Part shown: piece by piece, positions 45,288 to 54,213 of the stretch
Position numbering within the stretch: position 1 is the stretch's first letter
How the letters are laid out: each line of letters begins with the position of its first letter
Assembly: GCF_014205875.1 (NCBI RefSeq)
Contig: NZ_JACHEN010000003.1
Span: forward strand, 150,058 to 214,057
Length of the DNA stretch: 64,000 bases
Origin: Anaerosolibacter carboniphilus
Lineage (GTDB): Bacteria > Bacillota > Clostridia > Peptostreptococcales > Thermotaleaceae
Direction: 5' to 3'
The notes under the pieces: model-generated
What the model saw: only the letters and a program-made list of their open reading frames with translations
The model's database searches: none
What the model was told of the DNA's origin: nothing
Made by a program: the position numbers and the translations under genes

Positions 45288-45455
45288 CTACCCTTTCTTT
45301 CTCAAAATCTCGTTAAATTCATTTATTTTCATGTCAAGTTCCTGACTTATTACCAATATTTTAGGATCGATAAGCGCTGGATCTTTCGAAATCAGTTCAT
45401 GCATAGTAACTCTTATTTCTTCTATTTCGAATGATATCTTCTCTAAACTATCCAT
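45288..45455 (-). CDS. Spo0E-like sporulation phosphatase
   Basis: 55 residues, MDSLEKISFEIEEIRVTMHE followed by ILVISQELDMKINEF. The SQELD motif is the catalytic hallmark of Spo0E-type aspartyl phosphatases, which dephosphorylate Spo0A~P and delay sporulation. AGGGGCTACACT precedes the ATG. Length fits the family (50-85). Confidence 0.8.
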   Translation of the reverse strand: MDSLEKISFEIEEIRVTMHELISKDPALIDPKILVISQELDMKINEFNEILRKKG

Positions 45456-45689
45456 AGTGTAGCCCCTTTACTTTTAAACATTTGATAAATAAACACAAAA
45501 CTATTATATATCTCAAATATTTTTACTTCAATACATAAAATTTCAAATTATTGGTTTTTTTATCTTTTTTTCCTGGATTCAGAGGATAATTAGATTTCTT
45601 ATCGAATATATAAGTTTTGTAGCGGAGCGCGCAAATTAGCGGAGAGTACAAATGAGGAAAGGTCATTTTATGAAGACAGGAGTCTCTAT

Positions 45690-45878
45690 ATGAGTATAAG
45701 TCCATATAAAATAGGGAAGGATTTAGAATTATTATGCATTAAAATGTTAGATATTCTTGGGAAAATGAAAGATAGAGGAATCATTAGCGAAGATGATTAT
45801 GAAGAACATATCAAATTAAAAGTAGCGTTTCTCAACAATTGTGGAGAAACAATTGATAAAGGATTTGGACAGAAATAA
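45690..45878 (+). CDS. Small protein of unknown function
   Basis: 62 residues after AGGAG at 7 nt (MSISPYKIGKDLELLCIKM). A helical, charged protein (DILGKMKDRGIISEDDYEEHIKLK) with a SHOCT-like GIISEDDYEEH motif at 30-40. A tight terminator follows at 45866-45897. I cannot name a family with certainty. Confidence 0.6.
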   Translation: MSISPYKIGKDLELLCIKMLDILGKMKDRGIISEDDYEEHIKLKVAFLNNCGETIDKGFGQK

Positions 45879-45897
45879 CTTCTGTCCTTTTCTTTTG
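45866..45897 (+). terminator. Terminator of the 62-residue gene
   Basis: GGACAGAA and TTCTGTCC with a small loop, then TTTTCTTTT. It overlaps the stop codon region. Confidence 0.75.
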
Positions 45898-46024
45898 TCT
45901 AAATATGCTTTTAATTTTCAGGAACATAGAACACTTCTCCCCTATTATTGGACCAAGCATATTTTTCCCATAAATAGAGGAAGTTCAGTTTAATTTTCTG
46001 TAGGAAATAATAAATCCTAACGTT

Positions 46025-46165
46025 GTAACCTTGTCCTCTATATACGAATACTATGTACTGGGACAAGCGTTCATGGTTGTTTGTCTCATATATGGTTTAT
46101 CTTCCTCCTTATCAAACTACCCGATTTCTTCGGGTAGTTTTTATGCTCTAAATCTCACTTTAGCC
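46025..46165 (+). ncRNA. Candidate structured RNA element, copy 1
   Basis: About 140 nt closely related to 57632-57774. Conserved blocks are GTAACCTT, ATGTACTGGGACAAG, ACAA...TTGT pairing and an intrinsic terminator AAACTACCCG/CGGGTAGTTT (46114-46143), then TTATGC and AAATCT. It occupies much of the 464-nt gap before the first CBO0543-like gene. Function unknown; riboswitch, sRNA or repeat are all possible. Confidence 0.45.
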
Positions 46166-46342
46166 TATTTACTGAAGCAAATCCAACCAATAATCCTACT
46201 GGTATCCTTATGTACAGCATGGAAACTCTCCTAGTTCACTTCATTTTTTAAATAAATTAGCTATTTTTGTCGAATAATGTCTTTCGATATATCCAAAACT
46301 ATAACCATTGATCGAACTCTAGAAAAAGGAGAAACCAAATTT

Positions 46343-46822
46343 ATGCATTTTAATATTCTATTAGGATTTCTATTTCCTTGGTTACTTGGATTCTATTTGT
46401 ACCTAAAAGATAAAAAAACAGTTTTATCTATTGCTCCATTTTCTAGTTTGGTAGCTCATTTATTTAATATGTTGGGTATGCATCTAGGATTATGGCAAGT
46501 TACTCCTTTTCACTTATTTGATGTCTCTGTACTACCTTTCGAACTCGGCTTATATGCAATTCTAGGCAGTTTATTAGTATATACCATTCAACGTACTAAG
46601 CTTAACCATCACTTGATTATTCTTATATTTGGAGCTTCAACAACCTTGCTTGAACAATTAAGCTTTTTTTTAGGCATTGTTCATTACTCAAATAGTTGGA
46701 ATATCTGGTGGACCTTCATTTCTTATTTGACACCTTATTATTTAGTTTATAGCTATTATATTGCACTGAAGCACGTTTCAATTTTACTCTGCAAGCCTCC
46801 AAACAACTCACAACATCATTAA
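46343..46822 (+). CDS. CBO0543-like membrane protein, paralogue 1
   Basis: 159 residues from ATG 46343 (MHFNILLGFLFPWLLG), with AAGGAG about 11 nt upstream; the ATG at 46277 lacks a site. It has four to five hydrophobic segments and the signatures LPFELGLYAILGSLLVY and YSNSWNIWWTFISYLTPYYLVY. These match small Clostridia/Bacillus membrane proteins named after CBO0543; function unknown. A paralogue lies at 51097. Confidence 0.75.
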   Translation: MHFNILLGFLFPWLLGFYLYLKDKKTVLSIAPFSSLVAHLFNMLGMHLGLWQVTPFHLFDVSVLPFELGLYAILGSLLVYTIQRTKLNHHLIILIFGASTTLLEQLSFFLGIVHYSNSWNIWWTFISYLTPYYLVYSYYIALKHVSILLCKPPNNSQHH

Positions 46823-46884
46823 CTATTTACTTGAATATTCAACTGAATAAGGTTTTCACTCACTCTTAAAACTATAAGTAATAC

Positions 46885-47550
46885 TCATTGGTTTTCCCAA
46901 ATAATTCCTATTGCCCAACCCATTTTATAAAACTTACAATTTGGCAATAACTGTCCATATATATCATAATAGCTTTGTTCGGAAAGATACTTATCCGATG
47001 CCAAATGTTCAAGCCACGGCTTTGAAATATTATGTTTGAATATTCTCATGGCATTTTTTATACCAAACCTGACACAATGAGGAATAAACTCTTGTATTGC
47101 TCCTAATATGTATACATACCTTGGAAGAGTCTCAATTTCAGATACATTGTCAAGAATAACAATTTTTCCATCATCATTCACTAATTCTTTCATTTGTCTG
47201 ATTATACTTGATATGTTGTTTAGATGATGAAATGTTGTCCTACTTACGATATAATCGAACTTGTTACCAAAACTAAGGTATTCAGCGTCCATATTTAAGT
47301 AAGTAATATTGGAACGCTGGTGTTTCCTTTTTGCAACCTCAAGCATTTCATTTGAAATATCAATACCTATTACCTCATTGAAATAAGTGGATAACTCATC
47401 CGCTAGTAGCCCTGAACCGCACCCAATGTCTAAAACCCTCTCTTTTTTCGAAGGCATATTTGAAATAAAAAACGTATTGTCATTCATGAGACTGGCTACA
47501 AAATCATATTCTTCCGCTACTCTATCAAATTGAATTTCAGTCGTATTCAA
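46885..47550 (-). CDS. Class I SAM-dependent methyltransferase
   Basis: 221 residues from TTG 47550, 7 nt after GGAGG. Motif I VLDIGCGSGLLADEL (about 40-54), motif II acidic VIGIDISNEML, and the YIVSRTTFHHLNN region mark a UbiE/Methyltransf_11-type fold. The substrate is unknown. It stands alone between two convergent regions. Confidence 0.82.
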   Translation of the reverse strand: MNTTEIQFDRVAEEYDFVASLMNDNTFFISNMPSKKERVLDIGCGSGLLADELSTYFNEVIGIDISNEMLEVAKRKHQRSNITYLNMDAEYLSFGNKFDYIVSRTTFHHLNNISSIIRQMKELVNDDGKIVILDNVSEIETLPRYVYILGAIQEFIPHCVRFGIKNAMRIFKHNISKPWLEHLASDKYLSEQSYYDIYGQLLPNCKFYKMGWAIGIIWENQ

Positions 47551-47831
47551 AAATTTACCTCCTATCCTTAACATATCCTCTCAGCATAATACTTGTTCAT
47601 CTTTTCTACTTTATTTATATTCACCGAATCCCAAAGTTTTCCTTCATCTATCAAAAGATCGTAGAATCTAAATTCCGCTGTCCTTCGCTAAATTTGCACT
47701 TTGCGCAATAAGAAAAAAGTAAAGTTTAAATCTTCACATATTTTCTTCTTTCATCCCATAAGATTACAGTTTATAAGAATTATTTTTTATACTATCTTAT
47801 TACATTAGCAGATAATCGCCTCGTTTTGAGC

Positions 47832-47869
47832 AAATAAAAAAGACCTTCTCTAATTGGTCTTTTTTATTT
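47832..47869. terminator. Bidirectional terminator downstream of AspRS
   Basis: AAATAAAAAAGACC pairs with GGTCTTTTTTATTT. It lies in the 390-nt gap between the methyltransferase and AspRS genes; otherwise that gap has no gene. Confidence 0.8.
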
Positions 47870-47940
47870 GCTAATTTAAAATTAGATCTCCTTAATTACT
47901 AAAGGATATTCTTATCTTTTATTTCTAAAATTTTTTCCAT

Positions 47941-49230
47941 CTACGGTATTAATCTACTTTTATCCCTCGGGAAGAGTGTCGCTTCACGAACATTATCAAA
48001 TCCCAAAAGCATAGCTGTAATTCGTTCAAGTCCTATGGCAAGTCCACCGTGGGGAGGCATGCCAAATTTAAATACAGATAGATATCCTTCAAATTTGTTA
48101 GGATCCAGACCATGTTTTACCATATTGTCCTTTAACTGTTCATACTGATGTATCCTTTGACCCCCCGTAGTGATTTCGAGCCCTCTGAATATTAAATCAA
48201 AACTATGGGTTTCCCAACTCTCAGCAGGCATAGTATACATTGGCCTCTTTGACTGGGGATAATGAGTAAGAAAAACAAAATCAGAATCATACTTTTCCTT
48301 TATATATTTAGATATGAGCACTTCTCCTTCAGGATCTAGGTCTCCTTCAAGATTCTCTTTACCATATTGGGTTCCTAACAGTTGTATCGCTTCTGATAAC
48401 TTCAATCTAGGTATCTCCGCTGGTATGACAGGTATATTTGTATCGAGTAATTCTAACTCCGAAGCACATGTTTTACCAACGTATTGCAGCATATATCTTA
48501 GCAGCTGAGTTTCTAACTCCATAATCTCGAATTCATTCTCAATGAACCCCATTTCTAAGTCCATACTGACGTATTCATTCAGATGACGTTTTGTATCATG
48601 ACTTTCCGCTCTATATACATGTCCAATCTCAAAAACCCTTTCATAACCTGCACCTACCATCATTTGCTTATAAAATTGGGGACTTTGTGCAAGATAGGCT
48701 TCCTTGTCAAAATATTTAACAGTAAATAAGTTGGTTCCGCCTTCGGTTCCCTCTGCCACAATTTTAGGTGTGAATATCTGTGTAAAACCCTGCTGGATAA
48801 GGAATTGAGAAAATCCTTGAGCTAAGGCAGCCTGTATCTTAAACACTGCATTAATTCTTGGGTTTCTTAAACCAATCACTCGATTATTTAAGAGCACATC
48901 CAAATTGATGTCCATCGATTCTTTGTTAATCTCTATAGGCAAATCTTCTTTTACTGCAGATATTATTATTAATGTAGAAACCTGTATTTCAATACCAGTT
49001 TTGCATGATTCATTCTCGATTGATTGTCCTGTAATTTCAACAACACTCTCGAGTTTCAGCCCTTTTATTTCAACCTCTTTCGTATTGACCACACACTGTA
49101 CAATCCCACTTCTGTCTCTTACTAGCAAAAATCCAATTTTACCAATTTTTCTTATTCTGTGTATCCACCCATTTATCCTGACCTCTTTACCCATATGATT
49201 TTTGATTTCGCTAATTAATACTCTTTTCAT
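47941..49230 (-). CDS. aspS: Archaeal-type aspartyl-tRNA synthetase (likely non-discriminating, Asp/Asn)
   Basis: 429 residues from ATG 49230 after AAGGAGG; longer starts lack a site. OB-fold anticodon domain at the N-terminus (VRINGWIHRIRKIGKIGFLLVRD), then class IIb catalytic core: FTPKIVAEGTEGGTNLF, motif 2 VFEIGHVYRAE, motif 3 GLAIGLERITAMLLG and terminal LFPRDKSRLIP. The size and ending fit archaeal-type AspRS rather than the 590-residue bacterial type. The T-box leader carries an AAC (Asn) specifier candidate, so it probably makes Asp-tRNA(Asn) for GatCAB. Asn-RS of similar size is the alternative. Confidence 0.82.
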   Translation of the reverse strand: MKRVLISEIKNHMGKEVRINGWIHRIRKIGKIGFLLVRDRSGIVQCVVNTKEVEIKGLKLESVVEITGQSIENESCKTGIEIQVSTLIIISAVKEDLPIEINKESMDINLDVLLNNRVIGLRNPRINAVFKIQAALAQGFSQFLIQQGFTQIFTPKIVAEGTEGGTNLFTVKYFDKEAYLAQSPQFYKQMMVGAGYERVFEIGHVYRAESHDTKRHLNEYVSMDLEMGFIENEFEIMELETQLLRYMLQYVGKTCASELELLDTNIPVIPAEIPRLKLSEAIQLLGTQYGKENLEGDLDPEGEVLISKYIKEKYDSDFVFLTHYPQSKRPMYTMPAESWETHSFDLIFRGLEITTGGQRIHQYEQLKDNMVKHGLDPNKFEGYLSVFKFGMPPHGGLAIGLERITAMLLGFDNVREATLFPRDKSRLIP

Positions 49231-49273
49231 ACATATCCTCCTTTTCATTAATAAAAGGACGTCCATGATAAAC

Positions 49274-49658
49274 AAAAAATCGCCTCTTCTATCTATAAGA
49301 GGCGATTCGACCGCGGTACCACTCTTTTTAACTACCTATTAAAAATAGATTACAAGAATAAAGCAGAGTGTGCACAAGCTCCACTTTCCATAGGCTGACA
49401 AATAATAAAAAACTCACTTCTCTGCAAGAAGTGAGTTTTGCCCACGGTACCATTCTTATTAACTATTCTTGATAAATAGTTCTCTTTACTTCCGATAACG
49501 GGGAAACCCGAGTTATCCTATTTACCTATATCGGTTTTCAGATAACCTACTCCAGGAGGTCCTTCAGTGTTATTTATCTCATCAGGCTTCCACCAACCCT
49601 GACTCGCTGGGAGGCTCCTAACACCTACTCTTCCCTTCACAGTAATTAAAAATATTTT
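49274..49658 (-). promoter_or_regulatory. T-box leader with one stem I and two antiterminator/terminator modules
   Basis: On the minus strand, stem I begins near 49640 with GAGTAGGTGTTAGGAG and has the AGCGAGTCAGGG and GGTGGAAGCCTGA conserved blocks. The specifier loop contains AACACTGAAG (49562-49571) with AAC at 49569-49571. T-box sequence one (AATGGTACCGTGGG) is at 49441-49456 with terminator 49408-49440; T-box two (AGTGGTACCGCGG) is at about 49309-49324 with terminator 49274-49307. It controls aspS. Confidence 0.88.
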
Positions 49659-49664
49659 TTATTT

Positions 49665-49693
49665 ATTATATAGGTTATACACCTATATGTCAA
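49665..49693 (-). promoter_or_regulatory. Consensus promoter of the T-box-aspS unit
   Basis: TTGACA (49688-49693) and TATAAT (49665-49670) on the minus strand with an exact 17-bp spacer. Transcription would start near 49658. The rest of the gap to 49970 shows nothing else. Confidence 0.85.
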
Positions 49694-49970
49694 TACTATT
49701 ATATTCAAAATTAATTAAATTATTCTACAATTAGGCATATGAGTTATAAGAACAGTTTTAAATTCCCCACCAGCGTTTCATTTATTTTCTTCTAAAATTA
49801 AAGCGTAGAGGGATTTTATATTGATCTACTTCAATGCAGGTATATTCAATATGTGTTAAATCATAATTCTATAAAGGTGAAAGAGGATAAACTCCCTTCT
49901 CTATTTTACTGACTTTAGTAATGCGCTTATATATCAAGCATATAATATTATAGGTAAAGGAGGGAAAATC

Positions 49971-50735
49971 TTGAAGAAATGGTTAAATTGGAGGACTATT
50001 TGTATAGTATATATACCCTTATTAATAATTTTAAAAATTTTCTTTTCTCCCACTCATACTTTGATGAATAAAAACATTTCCATTCAATCTCTGAAAAACA
50101 ATGAATATATGCTTTGGGAAGAAAAAGAAATGAAAAAACATCCAGACTATGATAATTTAGCAATTTATATTGATATCAATATGAAAACCTTAGAACTCGT
50201 TAATCTAGACAATAATAGTGTATTAAAAAGATATTTAATTGCTACCGGTAAAGCCAAAACCCCTTCTCCCATCGGGAACTGGACAATTACTGAAAAGGCC
50301 AGATGGGGTAAAGGATTTGGCACAAGGTGGATGGGGCTGAATGTTCCATGGGGTAAATATGGCATACATGGTACCAATAATCCTAGTTCTATAGGGCGAC
50401 CTGCTTCCCACGGATGTATAAGAATGCAAAATAAAGATGTGGAAGATTTATATCGTTATGTTAAGGTGGGAACCCCTGTAAACATTTTAGGTGGAACTTT
50501 TGGTCCGTTTGGAAATGGCTTCAAAGTTTTAGTACCAGGTGATCGAGGTGCTGATGTTTTTGAAGTACAGAAACGAATGAAAAGAATGGGGTATTATCCT
50601 GGTTATATAGATGGGATATATGGTGAAGGAATGAAAGCCTACGTAATTAAATTTCGAAAAGATAACGGCTTATCATTATCTCACAATATTGATCTTGAAT
50701 TTTATAAGGCATTAAATATATATCTGTTTGAGTGA
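49971..50735 (+). CDS. L,D-transpeptidase with peptidoglycan-binding domain
   Basis: 254 residues from TTG 49971, 7 nt after GGAGG. N-terminal membrane anchor (ICIVYIPLLIILKIFF, 10-26), YkuD domain (IDINMKTLELVNLDNNSV to PVNILGG) with the catalytic HGTNNPSSIG and SHGCIRM motifs, then a PG_binding_1 repeat (VFEVQKRMKRMGYYPGYIDGIYG). It cross-links cell wall or cortex peptidoglycan. The TTG start could lower its expression. Confidence 0.9.
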   Translation: MKKWLNWRTICIVYIPLLIILKIFFSPTHTLMNKNISIQSLKNNEYMLWEEKEMKKHPDYDNLAIYIDINMKTLELVNLDNNSVLKRYLIATGKAKTPSPIGNWTITEKARWGKGFGTRWMGLNVPWGKYGIHGTNNPSSIGRPASHGCIRMQNKDVEDLYRYVKVGTPVNILGGTFGPFGNGFKVLVPGDRGADVFEVQKRMKRMGYYPGYIDGIYGEGMKAYVIKFRKDNGLSLSHNIDLEFYKALNIYLFE

Positions 50736-50776
50736 AGAATTTGTACTTGATCTATGCTCTCTTTTGCTAATTCGAT

Positions 50777-50917
50777 TCATAACTTTTTCGGTTTATCTAC
50801 TGAAATAGGTAGCATAGCCTCAATCTCTTCATTACATGTATATCTCACAATATATAAATCACTTACTTTCTTTGTAGATAATAATTTTTTTCTAGTATAA
50901 TTTCTTATTATGCTCAT
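50777..50917 (-). CDS. Doubtful short ORF
   Basis: 46 residues (MSIIRNYTRKKLLSTKKVSD) with no clear ribosome binding site, in the 361-nt gap between the L,D-transpeptidase and the second CBO0543-like gene. Composition is not obviously non-coding (YIVRYTCNEEIEAMLP), so it could be a gene remnant. Otherwise this gap holds nothing recognisable. Confidence 0.25.
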   Translation of the reverse strand: MSIIRNYTRKKLLSTKKVSDLYIVRYTCNEEIEAMLPISVDKPKKL

Positions 50918-51096
50918 ATAATATTTGTATGGAGAACATAATGTTAGTGGTTGTATTATCATCTTTTGTTATTCATCAGCCCGCTATATTGTGTTCTTTC
51001 GTTATGTCCTAAATCTTATTTTACTGATACGAATATTGGTATAGATGGACCATAAAGACATATACTAATTCTTATAGCTGCTTTAGGAGGTGTTTT

Positions 51097-51543
51097 ATGA
51101 CTCTAAATATCGTATTGGGTTTTATCTTACCAACATTGCTTTCTGCCTATCTTTTTAAGAAAGATGTGAAACTCGTAATGCTCATCTATCCTATAGCCAT
51201 CAGTTTTGCATGTATCTACAATATATTTGGATTTACATTAGATTATTGGATGCTTAAACCTGAAAAAATGGGTTGTATAGCTGCTTTACCCATGGATTTA
51301 GGTTTGTATCCATTTTTATCAAGTTTACTCATTTATCTAATTCATCATAAGGGATTTAACAGCAAACTGCTCATTCTAGCTTTTGCCATTTTTACAACAG
51401 TTGCTGAATATGTCGCGGTACTATTTAAACATGTTACTTACCATAATGGTTGGAACATTGGATTTACTTTTTTTTCATATTTGACCCCCTATGTATTTAT
51501 ACATTGCTATTATAAATACTTTAAAAAGATAAGCTTTTCATAA
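51097..51543 (+). CDS. CBO0543-like membrane protein, paralogue 2
   Basis: 148 residues after TAGGAGG (8 nt). It has the same layout as the 46343 gene: MTLNIVLGFILPTLLSAY, LPMDLGLYPFLSSLLIYLI and VTYHNGWNIGFTFFSYLTPYVF. Four to five membrane segments. Function unknown. The two paralogues flank methyltransferase-aspS-L,D-transpeptidase genes. Confidence 0.75.
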   Translation: MTLNIVLGFILPTLLSAYLFKKDVKLVMLIYPIAISFACIYNIFGFTLDYWMLKPEKMGCIAALPMDLGLYPFLSSLLIYLIHHKGFNSKLLILAFAIFTTVAEYVAVLFKHVTYHNGWNIGFTFFSYLTPYVFIHCYYKYFKKISFS

Positions 51544-51677
51544 ATTCTACTTAGCTCCTTTTTAATCTAAGGGTACCTATACAATTCAAATTTTAGTATA
51601 TAAGGATGGAACTGCCCAGCAGCTCCATCCTTATATAAATACAAATCCACTTTTACGCAGTTGAGAACTTGATGGTA

Positions 51678-52583
51678 CTATTCTTGATAACAATGTTTGT
51701 CAGGAATGACACCCATACCGGTAGGTGGAATAGCAACCTGACGATTTTGCAATATCTTTAAGGTTAGGAAGATAACCATTTTTTCTTCAATACTCTTAAA
51801 TTGTTTTTCTTCAAAAGGCATTTTATAGCCGTCTGGTCGAGTACGGCACAATTGTTCATCAAACTCTACAATTCTGCTGCTTATTAATTCACAGAAAGGA
51901 AGTTCATTGAAGTATTCTGTGCTGATTTGATTAAACTCTGACAAATCACCAGACATTAAGTGATCCTTCTCGGCAAATCCATGGCCGTGAATCTTTTGCT
52001 GTTTTAGATATTCAAATTCCACAGAAGTTCTAGGAATAGGACCTAATGGTGCGATACCATTAAAGAATACAGGTGTTGTACAACTCCATGGTACGTCTAC
52101 TGTACAATGCTTAATATCTCCACAAAAACTTTGGCTGCTAGAGCAGGTACGTGTTGCATATTGGATATTCTTACGAACGAATCCTTTAATAAAGAGCACG
52201 TTTGTGTCCTGAATAAGGAGACATTGAGTAACTTTCAAATGCTTTTTGATATCTTTGATTTCCCATGCATATTCTGGTAGATCGATAATTGAATTTACAT
52301 TGACTTGGACAGTTAGTTCTGCGAGAACAACAGGCACTTTAGCTACGGCACCAGTAGTCAATGGAGTAATAGGAGCGGGTGTACTCACGCAGTCTCCTAT
52401 AGTCCCACCTGTTACCTTTGCACAATTTGGTTTATAGTGTTTTAGTGAAGTTATTTCTGCATTCGCACTATCGACAGCATTATTTCCACCATAATACATA
52501 CTTTTCTCATACTGCTTACCACCGTAATAATCATTTGTTGGATAGTATCCTTTCTCAAAATCGTATTGCTTCTTCATTGACAT
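51678..52583 (-). CDS. DUF3794/SPOCS-type spore coat or exosporium protein
   Basis: 301 residues after AAGGGGG. The N-terminal 60 residues are Tyr/Gly-rich (YYPTNDYYGGKQYEKSMYY). A SPOCS-like segment follows: VQVNVNSIIDLPEYAWEIK, then VTQCLLIQDTNVLFIKGFVRKNIQYA. Several Cys (CSSSQSFCGDIKHC) suggest disulphide cross-linking. DUF3794 proteins occur in clostridial exosporium/coat and in SipL. It is divergent from YmaF, another spore-associated gene. Confidence 0.7.
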   Translation of the reverse strand: MSMKKQYDFEKGYYPTNDYYGGKQYEKSMYYGGNNAVDSANAEITSLKHYKPNCAKVTGGTIGDCVSTPAPITPLTTGAVAKVPVVLAELTVQVNVNSIIDLPEYAWEIKDIKKHLKVTQCLLIQDTNVLFIKGFVRKNIQYATRTCSSSQSFCGDIKHCTVDVPWSCTTPVFFNGIAPLGPIPRTSVEFEYLKQQKIHGHGFAEKDHLMSGDLSEFNQISTEYFNELPFCELISSRIVEFDEQLCRTRPDGYKMPFEEKQFKSIEEKMVIFLTLKILQNRQVAIPPTGMGVIPDKHCYQE

Positions 52584-52958
52584 TATGAAGGAACCCCCTT
52601 ATAAATTTATTTTTAGCAAGGTCCAATGCATGTCCCTCACCTAGTACATGATATTCTTTAAAGACAAGAATGCTACAAAAATAAAAAGAATTTTTCGATA
52701 TATGTATCTAAAAATACATTTAGTCCAAATAGCCTATACTAAATTAAATTTAAGTATGTAACGCTTTCGATCTTCAGCCAACGAATAATCCATCTTCAAT
52801 TCATTTGTATCGTTTAAATGCACCTAGGTGATCTTATCTAAACTACTTTTTCTAACAGCGCTAAACTTTTAATACATTACTCTTATTTCAAATAACGACA
52901 CTTCAAGAATTTTAAGCATTTCGTATTACTGAATATCACATTTGGGACATGTTGCTAG
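52584..52958. other. Gene-free divergent spacer
   Basis: 375 nt between the DUF3794-like and YmaF genes with no ORF. It must contain both promoters but no clear sigma-A or CAC-N16-CATA site was found. Confidence 0.4.
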
Positions 52959-53025
52959 TAATATATATTGCAAGAAGATGAAGCAGACGTAATTTTCTAT
53001 GCTTCACCATGCTTGTAATATATTA
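52959..53025 (+). promoter_or_regulatory. Long hairpin in the leader of the YmaF-like gene
   Basis: TAATATATATTGCAAG (52959-52974) pairs with CTTGTAATATATTA (53012-53025); an inner TGAAGCA/TGCTTCA pair (52979-52985 and 53000-53006) continues the stem. It ends just before GGGGG and the ATG at 53047, so it could shield or stabilise the start. Confidence 0.6.
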
Positions 53026-53046
53026 TCTGGGGGTTGAAAATTTTTT

Positions 53047-53409
53047 ATGGATGTTAAAGTTAAATTTACACCAGAATACGATAAAAAGCATAATACAATT
53101 CTAGCACAAACACACGTTCATGAATTTTTAGGTAGTACAAGACTTGCCGGACAAATCACACACAATCATCGTTTTGCAGGTGTCACAAGCGAAGCAATTC
53201 CACTTCCTGGTGGCGACCATAAGCATGCTTTATTAACCAATACAGACTTTGCGATTGGGCATCTTCATGAAATTGGTGCAGAAACTGGACCTGCAATTCC
53301 TGTTGGAGGTGGAAAACACGTCCACTTTGTAGAAACATTAACAACATTAGACCTGGGTCATGCACATGAAGCAGTTTTTGCTACCCTCATAGAAGATCCC
53401 ATCGGATAG
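53047..53409 (+). CDS. YmaF-like protein
   Basis: 120 residues. It is built from His-rich repeats: THVHEFLGSTRLA, THNHRFAGVTSEAIPLPGGDHKHALL, GHLHEIGAETGPAIPVGGGKHVHFV, GHAHEAVF (shown by their HxH cores). This is the YmaF family seen in Bacillus and Clostridia; function is unknown, metal binding and spore surface location are plausible. GGGGG lies 13 nt upstream, rather far, behind a strong hairpin. Confidence 0.8.
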   Translation: MDVKVKFTPEYDKKHNTILAQTHVHEFLGSTRLAGQITHNHRFAGVTSEAIPLPGGDHKHALLTNTDFAIGHLHEIGAETGPAIPVGGGKHVHFVETLTTLDLGHAHEAVFATLIEDPIG

Positions 53410-53756
53410 TTCTTTGCTAATCAGTTGCTCCCAGACTAGGGCAATTTGTAGATTGCTCTAGTTTACATACAGCATTCTGATCGTATCATACTTTCTAGTC
53501 AGTTATTTATAGGTCTTAACTCATACTAACCCTTACTTGCTTTCACTATAAAAATGGTATCTTCTTCCTATATATCACAGAATAAAAAATACTGGTGATA
53601 TATGTAAGATATTTTATGCTTCAACCTTATGACTCAGAAAAAACGCTTATCCTATTTTGTACTGTTTTTAGAGTCTCTAAATTTTTGACTCTCTTTCTAT
53701 TTCGCTCCAAGCAATTTTTTTGATAATTTGTATATAATGCTAGTGGGGGACCTTAA
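53410..53756. other. Gene-free stretch
   Basis: 347 nt without gene or clear terminator. A TATAAT at about 53734 without a well-spaced -35 could serve the next small gene. Confidence 0.35.
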
Positions 53757-53921
53757 ATGAATGAACATGAAAGTAATTTGGAAACTATTAATTCTCTTAA
53801 AAACATTCTTTATAGTTTTCTAGAAGAATGCCAGTGGAACTTTCATGATGAAACCGTAGTCTCTATTAATAGAGCAATAGATGAATATATCGTAGCCTAT
53901 ATTCGAAGCTTAAGTGCATAA
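53757..53921 (+). CDS. Possible second Spo0E-like small protein
   Basis: 54 residues after GTGGGGGAC (MNEHESNLETINSLKNILYS, then ETVVSINRAIDEYIVAYIRS). The pattern SxxxIDxxIVxY resembles the Spo0E core SQxLDxxIxxY, but the Gln and Leu are replaced. Length and two-helix layout fit. It could be a Spo0E relative with altered active motif or an unrelated helical peptide. Confidence 0.5.
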   Translation: MNEHESNLETINSLKNILYSFLEECQWNFHDETVVSINRAIDEYIVAYIRSLSA

Positions 53922-54126
53922 TCAAGCTCCCAGAGTTATTCTAGGAGCTATATTTTCTGATATACTTACCTAACACTTATCATTTCATTTTATTTGCCAC
54001 AAACGTTTAATTAGTATAAAATACAGCACTGCTTTATGATCCTAATAAATATCTGCTACTTATCTCTAGAAAAATAGCTCTGCAAGATCTTAGTTTAATA
54101 ATTCCTTTCTACATCTATCACTTTTA

Positions 54127-54180
54127 CCTTTAAATTAGAAAAGAGCAGGAATTTTAACCTACTCTTTTCTAATTTAAAGG
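54127..54180. terminator. Perfect bidirectional terminator
   Basis: 19-bp arms CCTTTAAATTAGAAAAGAG and its exact complement around a 16-nt loop. It separates the convergent 53757 gene and the CMD gene. Confidence 0.85.
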
Positions 54181-54213
54181 TGTACTTAGGGATATATACT
54201 TATTATCTAATGA

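Noticed and set aside
45523..45705. 60-codon minus ORF
   Set aside because: No start signal, overlaps the plus-strand gene start and has random composition.
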